Source: a virus. From it: 20,071 nt of DNA. Below the pieces are notes generated by a model that saw nothing but the letters and a program-made list of their open reading frames with translations, ran no database searches and was not told where the DNA came from. Shown here one piece after another: positions 15,561 through 20,071 of this stretch. Each line of letters opens with the position of its first letter. The stretch's first letter is position 1. The position numbers and the translations under genes are program-made. The stretch is from IMG/VR virus record IMGVR_UViG_3300021957_000423, positions 1-20,071 of that record; one strand, written 5' to 3'.

Positions 15561-15568
15561 TATAAATA
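15561..15568 (-). promoter_or_regulatory. TATTTATA element upstream of the 284-aa gene
   Basis: The minus strand reads CATATTTATATATAGTAACC here, 17 bases before the ATG at 15543 and 4 bases after the portal stop codon. It may start a prohead-core transcription unit. Confidence 0.42.
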
Positions 15569-15572
15569 TGGG

Positions 15573-17462
15573 TTAGTCCTCTAAATCTTTAAGTTGATTT
15601 TCATCTAATAGCTTAGAAGGTGTTTCTTTATTGTCTTCAAATATCATTTTCTTCTTATCTACAAAAGAATCTTTCATTTGATGGTACATAGTCTGAGCTT
15701 TTGTTGTGTTGGTTTCTGCTACATTTTCATTATCAGAATCAAAGCCTCCATGCATGCCGTGAACTCCTAATCTATCTCTTCCACCCATAGGGTCTGCATT
15801 AGTTCCGTAAATTGATGCTTTTTCTTTCGGTCTCCCGCCTTCTGGTCCAATTTCGTTATATCCTGGTGGTACAGATCCTGGTCCTCCTCCTTTTTCAGTA
15901 GAAGTAGCTCTTCTTCCGTACATAGATGCTAAGTCGTGTGGTGTACCGTAAGATCTACCTGATTTAGCTGGGTCATTGCCCTCTGCTTCGACTTGAGCTA
16001 TTCTAAATGCTCTTTTAGCATCTTCTCTAACCAAGTCTCTCATTTCATTATACTGATCTTCAGATAAATTAAAGATATGATCATAAATGTAATCTGTGGA
16101 GAACATTTTAGAGTCCTTCATTTGATTTGCTAAATCTATTTTCTCTTTAAGTAGTGCTACTTTTTCTTGTTCGTATACTACAGATGGGTTAGTTAACTTC
16201 AACTCAAAGTTAGTTAGACTTTCTCCTGTAAATCCTTGTGTATATAAATGTACAAGTGCTATTTTAGTTAACTCTGATTCTACTATCTTCTGTATTCTCT
16301 CAACAGTCCTAGCAAATCTTATATCTTCTGCTGCTAATGTAGCTTTTCCGCTTAAATCCCCTTCATACCCGAAGTATGCTTTAGGTATCTTTAACGCAGC
16401 AAACATTTTAGACTGTAAATACTGTATATCGTTAGTTCCGTCGTAATCTAAACCTTTAGTCGTTTCAATCCTAGTAGAAGCATCTCCCCCTCTTACAGGT
16501 ACGTAGAAATCCTCCATCATATTTTGCATATTAAACTTTAAGTTGTACTGTCCTGTTTTAGGATCAACATAAGGAGTCTTTTTCATTGTGTTAATCGTTT
16601 TCTGCATGAACTGATCAACTTCTGCTGGTGGTATTGAACCTACATTTACAAAGAATGTTCTTTTCTCTGGTGCTCTCATTATACGGTGTATCAACATCGC
16701 ATCTTCCATAAGAGTGAGCTGTTTAAATATCTTTCTAGCTGGTTCAATAAAGGATCTACCGTAAGGTAAGTATGCATGATCCGATATTAACCTAAAATGT
16801 GCTACTTCGTAATTGTCTAATACTACAGCTTTTGAATCTCTTTTAGGTATGTATGTAGGATCTTGTGATGATGCTAAACCATCAGGGTCTATAGTAAACT
16901 GTACTTCAGCAGGTTTTTCAGGATTAGCTCCTTCATGTCTACTCATATTATATACAGTATAAGGTAGTACGTTATATACACCAAACTTTTCTGCTATTTC
17001 TAACTTTAAGAAGTAATCTCCATGTTTACACATTCCTCTTACCCAAGACCATAAATTAAACTCTATATTTAATACATCGTAAAATAAATTATAAAGTACT
17101 CTTTGTAAATTCTCGTCTGAAGATTTAACTGAAAGTACTTCTCCCATATCGTTCTTAAGAGTTGCTTCGTCTGCTAGTATATCTAAAGCTGATGCTATGA
17201 TTGGATCAGTATCCATTGCTTCATAGTCAGAGTATAGTTGAATACGTAGTGATTGGTAGTTAAGGTTGGGGTTAAATAAATTTTTATTATTATATATGTG
17301 CAATCTAGAGAACCTATCAACTAAAGAGTTAGTTTCAAAGTTTCCTGTGGTTTGTATTTTATTAATATCAGCTACCTTTAAATCGGTACCGCCAACATTT
17401 CTAATTATGACATCTGAAGAGAAGAGTCTCTGTAGTCTTGGAAATAGTGATTTATCTGCCAT
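15573..17462 (-). CDS. gp20: Portal protein (gp20-like)
   Basis: The dodecameric portal sits at one head vertex, nucleates prohead assembly and is the channel for DNA packaging. Strong T4-type blocks are SALDILADEATLKND near 86-100, RLISDHAYLPYGRSFIEPAR in the middle, LTLMEDAMLIHRIMRAPEKR, and the gp20 signature KIPKAYFGYEGDLSGKATLAAEDIRFARTVERIQ in the C-terminal half. At 629 residues it is about 100 longer than T4 gp20 (524). The excess is a C-terminal tail rich in Gly, Pro, Arg and later Asp/Glu (GGGPGSVPPG, a GVHGMHGGFDS segment). The gene starts 42 bases after the terminase stop and has a TATTTATA element in that gap. The start ATG lacks a nearby Shine-Dalgarno; an AGGAG lies about 38 bases upstream, too far for that role. 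Confidence 0.96.
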   Translation of the reverse strand: MADKSLFPRLQRLFSSDVIIRNVGGTDLKVADINKIQTTGNFETNSLVDRFSRLHIYNNKNLFNPNLNYQSLRIQLYSDYEAMDTDPIIASALDILADEATLKNDMGEVLSVKSSDENLQRVLYNLFYDVLNIEFNLWSWVRGMCKHGDYFLKLEIAEKFGVYNVLPYTVYNMSRHEGANPEKPAEVQFTIDPDGLASSQDPTYIPKRDSKAVVLDNYEVAHFRLISDHAYLPYGRSFIEPARKIFKQLTLMEDAMLIHRIMRAPEKRTFFVNVGSIPPAEVDQFMQKTINTMKKTPYVDPKTGQYNLKFNMQNMMEDFYVPVRGGDASTRIETTKGLDYDGTNDIQYLQSKMFAALKIPKAYFGYEGDLSGKATLAAEDIRFARTVERIQKIVESELTKIALVHLYTQGFTGESLTNFELKLTNPSVVYEQEKVALLKEKIDLANQMKDSKMFSTDYIYDHIFNLSEDQYNEMRDLVREDAKRAFRIAQVEAEGNDPAKSGRSYGTPHDLASMYGRRATSTEKGGGPGSVPPGYNEIGPEGGRPKEKASIYGTNADPMGGRDRLGVHGMHGGFDSDNENVAETNTTKAQTMYHQMKDSFVDKKKMIFEDNKETPSKLLDENQLKDLED

Positions 17463-17490
17463 TCAATGAATATTTTAATTCAGTATATAT

Positions 17491-17498
17491 TATAAATA
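17491..17498 (-). promoter_or_regulatory. TATTTATA element upstream of the portal gene
   Basis: The minus strand reads GAGCTATTTATAATATATACTG here, 28 bases before the ATG at 17462, beginning 6 bases after the terminase TAA. The flanking sequence TATTTATAATATATA is shared with the site at 4062. Confidence 0.45.
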
Positions 17499-17504
17499 GC
17501 TCCT

Positions 17505-19079
17505 TTATAATAACCAAGATATATCTTCTGGTTCACCGGTGCCATAATCTATAAGATAAGGATTATTTTGTTGGGAACCAACTGATCTCATGATTCCTTT
17601 GTTTTGAGCGTTTAAGTTCTGAAATGAGGATAGTTGAGCTCTAGCTAAGTCCATTCCTTGTTGTCTGAGTCTTAGTGCTGTATCTCTTACATATAATGCT
17701 GTAGCGCAGGATATTAGTAAATCATCATTGTAGTTAATTTGTGCTTGAGGTTTTCCATTTTTCCAAACAAATACTCTCATTTCACCGATAAGTCTTTTGG
17801 ATTGTATAGTTACTCCTCTTTCTCTTATATACTCTATCATTTTAGCAATTACTAAAGGTCTTGTTCTAACCGACATAGTAAAACCAGGTACTAATTTATC
17901 TCTCTCATACTTAGTCATATAAGACTCTACTGTTTCCATTTGAGAGGTTGAACTATAGTACAGGTTGCTATACTGTCTTTCCATTATCTGTTCGATAGTA
18001 GCCCATCCAATATTAGCATTTTCAACTACTAATAATGCTTGATTATATTCTGTTGCTATTCCTACTAGTACATTACCGTAATCTTTAGGAGATAACTTAC
18101 CTTTGTATTCTCCTACTTGAGTACAAGTCTCAATATCAAATATATGAAATGCAGAATAATCTGCTGAGTCTCCTCTAGCAACATCTGCTACTACCATATA
18201 TGATTTAGTATAATCTACACCTTCCCAAATCCATAAATTAGTATCTACTCCTCTTTTTTCTAAAGGTTCTTTTAAATATGTCTGTTCGTAGAACATCATA
18301 TCATCTGGTTCGAATACTGTGTCACCGGATGCTAAAAAATCACAATCACACTCTTGTCCTGCCATTCGAGGTCCTAAATCTTGATCTTGTTGATCTCTCC
18401 ATTCCTGGTTTCTTTCAGGATGTACTGTCCAGGGTAACTTAATAGGTAGAAAACTATTTTCACCTGATTCTGCTTTATCCCAAGTTTGGTGAAACCAGTT
18501 ACCTATACCGTTGGGGGTTGATAAAGCCATACATTGCCCACCTGTTGCTAATGTTTGTTGTGCTGCTGTAAACGTTTCTTGAATGTTATCAATAAAGGCT
18601 GCCTCATCGATAAGAAGTAGTGATACTGCCTCTGACCTTGCAGCGTCGGCGTTAGAAGATTTTGCTGTAATTTTAGACCCATTTTTTAACCTTAAAGATA
18701 GTTTATTTTTTTCTACTGCAGGTAATCTCAACCACTTAGGTAGTTGGTCATACATAAACATAGTTTTAGATACTAAGTTTCTCGCAGTAGCTTGAGTTGT
18801 TGCTAAAGCAAGTACGTTCTTATCTTTATGAAATAACATAAGCCACAGAGAGTAACCTGCAGCTAAAGTAGATATACCTAACTGTCTTGACTTAAGAGTA
18901 ATTAAATATTGATGATCTCTAAATAAATGTAATACTTTATCCTGAAATGGATATAAATTAAACAGTATACGACCTCTTGTAGGATGCTGTATATAACAGT
19001 ACTTCCTCATGAAGTATGCTGGATCTTTAGCACACTTGATGTACTCTTGTGCTATTATCTTTTTAATATCTTTTGCCAT
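17505..19079 (-). CDS. terL: Terminase large subunit (gp17-like)
   Basis: This 524-residue packaging motor couples ATP hydrolysis to DNA translocation and cuts the concatemer. ATPase domain: a Walker A-like KSRQLGIST (63-71), Walker B LLLIDEA (154-160) with Glu159 as probable catalytic base, and the coupling motif ALSTPNG (185-191). Nuclease domain (RNase H-like): Asp299 in ADVARGDSADYS, Glu353 in VVENAN, and an Asp at 452 or 453 in YNDDLLISCA, matching the Asp-Glu-Asp triad of T4 gp17. It is somewhat shorter than T4 gp17 (610 residues). The Walker A lacks the usual Gly-Lys-Ser/Thr lysine, having Ile instead, with a Lys at the start of the motif. It starts two bases after the preceding gene; no small terminase is seen in the window. 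Confidence 0.97.
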   Translation of the reverse strand: MAKDIKKIIAQEYIKCAKDPAYFMRKYCYIQHPTRGRILFNLYPFQDKVLHLFRDHQYLITLKSRQLGISTLAAGYSLWLMLFHKDKNVLALATTQATARNLVSKTMFMYDQLPKWLRLPAVEKNKLSLRLKNGSKITAKSSNADAARSEAVSLLLIDEAAFIDNIQETFTAAQQTLATGGQCMALSTPNGIGNWFHQTWDKAESGENSFLPIKLPWTVHPERNQEWRDQQDQDLGPRMAGQECDCDFLASGDTVFEPDDMMFYEQTYLKEPLEKRGVDTNLWIWEGVDYTKSYMVVADVARGDSADYSAFHIFDIETCTQVGEYKGKLSPKDYGNVLVGIATEYNQALLVVENANIGWATIEQIMERQYSNLYYSSTSQMETVESYMTKYERDKLVPGFTMSVRTRPLVIAKMIEYIRERGVTIQSKRLIGEMRVFVWKNGKPQAQINYNDDLLISCATALYVRDTALRLRQQGMDLARAQLSSFQNLNAQNKGIMRSVGSQQNNPYLIDYGTGEPEDISWLL

Positions 19080-19081
19080 AA

Positions 19082-20071
19082 CTACTTTGCTTTGTAATCA
19101 CACATTATATGTGATGGGTACAATTTGCCTTGTTTGTTTCTGATATTGATTTTAAACCTATACTTTTCAGATTCAAAAACAATGTCTATTCTTTTACCAG
19201 TACCTGTTTTACCGCCGTATTGTATCTCTATACCAGATATAGGTTCCGATGCTTGTTTATTATATTCATCACCAACGAAGAAAAATTCAGTCTTCTTACC
19301 TCCTTTTAGCATAAAGTACCCTGTACCTATACCGCTTTCAACTAAATTAAATAGTTTTTCTTTATCGTAATCATTGGTGGCTTTGTGGTATTCTGTAAAG
19401 TTGGTACCTGTCTTATCTTCTCTATATTCGTTGAAAACTCTACAGAATAATTCATTATCAATTCCAAAGGTCTCCAGTAGTGCTACTCCATCAGGTGTAT
19501 CTATTTTTCCGTCTAGAAAATCATCTTTTGGGAAAACACTGACTGCTACACCTGCATTAAAAAATGTTAGAGTTCCACCGTACTTTAAAGAAAGGTATAT
19601 TTTCTCTGCCCCTTTAATTATAGTTAAATCTGTTAACGTAGCAGCTATATTCTCTCCTGTGAATCCTACTATTGGACCTTTCTCTGTAAATGTTAAAGGT
19701 CTTCTTTTATTCTCGCCGCCTTCATTTTTAACATTAAAGTTAGTAGAGGTTAAAGAAAATTCTTCTATAATAGATTTAGTTAATTCTGAATGTATATAAT
19801 CTTCTATGCCATCTTTGAATTTATTTAAATCTTGAGCAATTTCTTCTTCAAATTTTAATCCTTTACTATTTGCTCCTCTACCTCCTCTTGAACCTTCTCC
19901 AAAACTTATAGAAAGACCATTCCATTTAATGAATTCATTAACATCTTCTATTTCAATACCTAATCCTTTTTCTAAGTGTGCTATAAACTCTCTATTGGTT
20001 TTTAAACTCCTTGTTATTTTAGGGCTATTTTTCTTATTAGGATCTAATGCTATTGGTTCATTTATTTTTAA
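19082..20071 (-). CDS. Unidentified protein, possible PD-(D/E)XK-like nuclease, 5' end outside window
   Basis: The frame is open from the right edge to a TAA at 19084-19082, giving 329 visible residues; the N-terminus is missing. An internal ATG at 19312 is not the start, because the same frame continues upstream with normal coding character. Features: a Gly/Arg-rich loop SFGEGSRGGRGANSKG (56-71), then a charged helix FEEEIAQDL (74-82), TLTDLTI (145-151), KIYLSLKYGGTLTFFN (157-172), and a C-terminal IRNKQGKLYPSHIMCDYK. A Glu helix followed by Asp148 and a strand with S-L-K163 resembles the layout of PD-(D/E)XK restriction-type nucleases, with Ser in place of the usual acidic residue. That is a tentative reading. 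It is packed two bases upstream of the large terminase, where T4 has the small terminase gp16, but it does not look like gp16. Confidence 0.75.
   Translation of the reverse strand, partial: LKINEPIALDPNKKNSPKITRSLKTNREFIAHLEKGLGIEIEDVNEFIKWNGLSISFGEGSRGGRGANSKGLKFEEEIAQDLNKFKDGIEDYIHSELTKSIIEEFSLTSTNFNVKNEGGENKRRPLTFTEKGPIVGFTGENIAATLTDLTIIKGAEKIYLSLKYGGTLTFFNAGVAVSVFPKDDFLDGKIDTPDGVALLETFGIDNELFCRVFNEYREDKTGTNFTEYHKATNDYDKEKLFNLVESGIGTGYFMLKGGKKTEFFFVGDEYNKQASEPISGIEIQYGGKTGTGKRIDIVFESEKYRFKINIRNKQGKLYPSHIMCDYKAK

Noticed and set aside
18867-18893. Terminase as an inactive pseudogene because of the missing P-loop lysine
   Set aside because: The frame is full length, with Walker B, the coupling motif and the nuclease triad intact. 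A shifted lysine is a known arrangement in the lambda terminase.
19082-19312. A separate 76-residue gene starting at the ATG at 19312
   Set aside because: The same frame continues without a stop to the right edge with normal coding character, so this Met is internal to a longer gene.
19374-19799. Plus-strand frame of 141 codons near the right end
   Set aside because: It overlaps a longer minus-strand frame that stays open from 20071 to 19082 and joins smoothly to the terminase. The plus frame has shadow-like composition.
1-20071. tRNA genes, integrase, attachment sites or a replication origin
   Set aside because: No cloverleaf with a T-loop consensus was noticed in the gaps, all of which are shorter than 140 bases outside genes, and no integration or replication protein is present.

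Overview
The window looks like part of a T4-superfamily myovirus genome. It is AT-rich, every supported gene lies on the minus strand, and genes are tightly packed with many 1-4 nt stop/start overlaps. Recognisable T4-type proteins are the large terminase (gp17), portal (gp20), prohead protease (gp21), scaffold (gp22), major capsid protein (gp23) and probable gp13/gp14/gp15 neck proteins. A PhoH-family ATPase and fibre proteins of the 'NWKK-IVSGSDA' kind, which I recall as common in uncultured marine phage contigs, point to an aquatic phage. The host cannot be read from the sequence. Most starts lack a Shine-Dalgarno motif and have A/T-rich leaders, which would fit a Bacteroidota host but is not proof.

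In transcription order (from high to low coordinates): (1) 20071-19082, the 3' part of an unidentified, possibly nuclease-like gene; (2) 19079-15573, terminase and portal, i.e. the DNA-packaging motor; (3) 15543-14471, two small genes and then a 722-residue protein with an EF-hand-like loop (to 12319), probably prohead core or assembly proteins; (4) 12317-8453, protease, a hydrophobic small protein, acidic scaffold and major capsid protein, ending in a strong terminator; (5) 8343-7657, phoH as a single gene between terminator and neck genes; (6) 7600-4457, neck and tail-completion genes (gp13-like, a 99-residue unknown, gp14-like, gp15-like); (7) 4450-1, fibre or adhesin-like virion proteins, a 57-residue small gene, and a long fibre gene that runs off the left edge.

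Functionally, the scaffold, protease, portal and capsid genes would build and mature the prohead, the terminase would fill it through the portal, and the gp13/14/15-like proteins would close the neck and join the tail. The fibre genes would serve host recognition. Unlike T4, no sheath (gp18) or tube (gp19) gene lies between terminase and portal, and the neck genes follow the capsid block.

The most notable non-coding signal is a TATTTATA/TATTTATT element (minus-strand sense) found in seven of the eight intergenic gaps of about 29 nt or more; the eighth, before the capsid gene, has a degenerate version. It is the reverse complement of the T4 late-promoter core TATAAATA and may be this phage's late promoter or another shared leader signal. 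No tRNA, CRISPR array, insertion sequence or integrase was seen, and no gene-free stretch reaches 300 bases.
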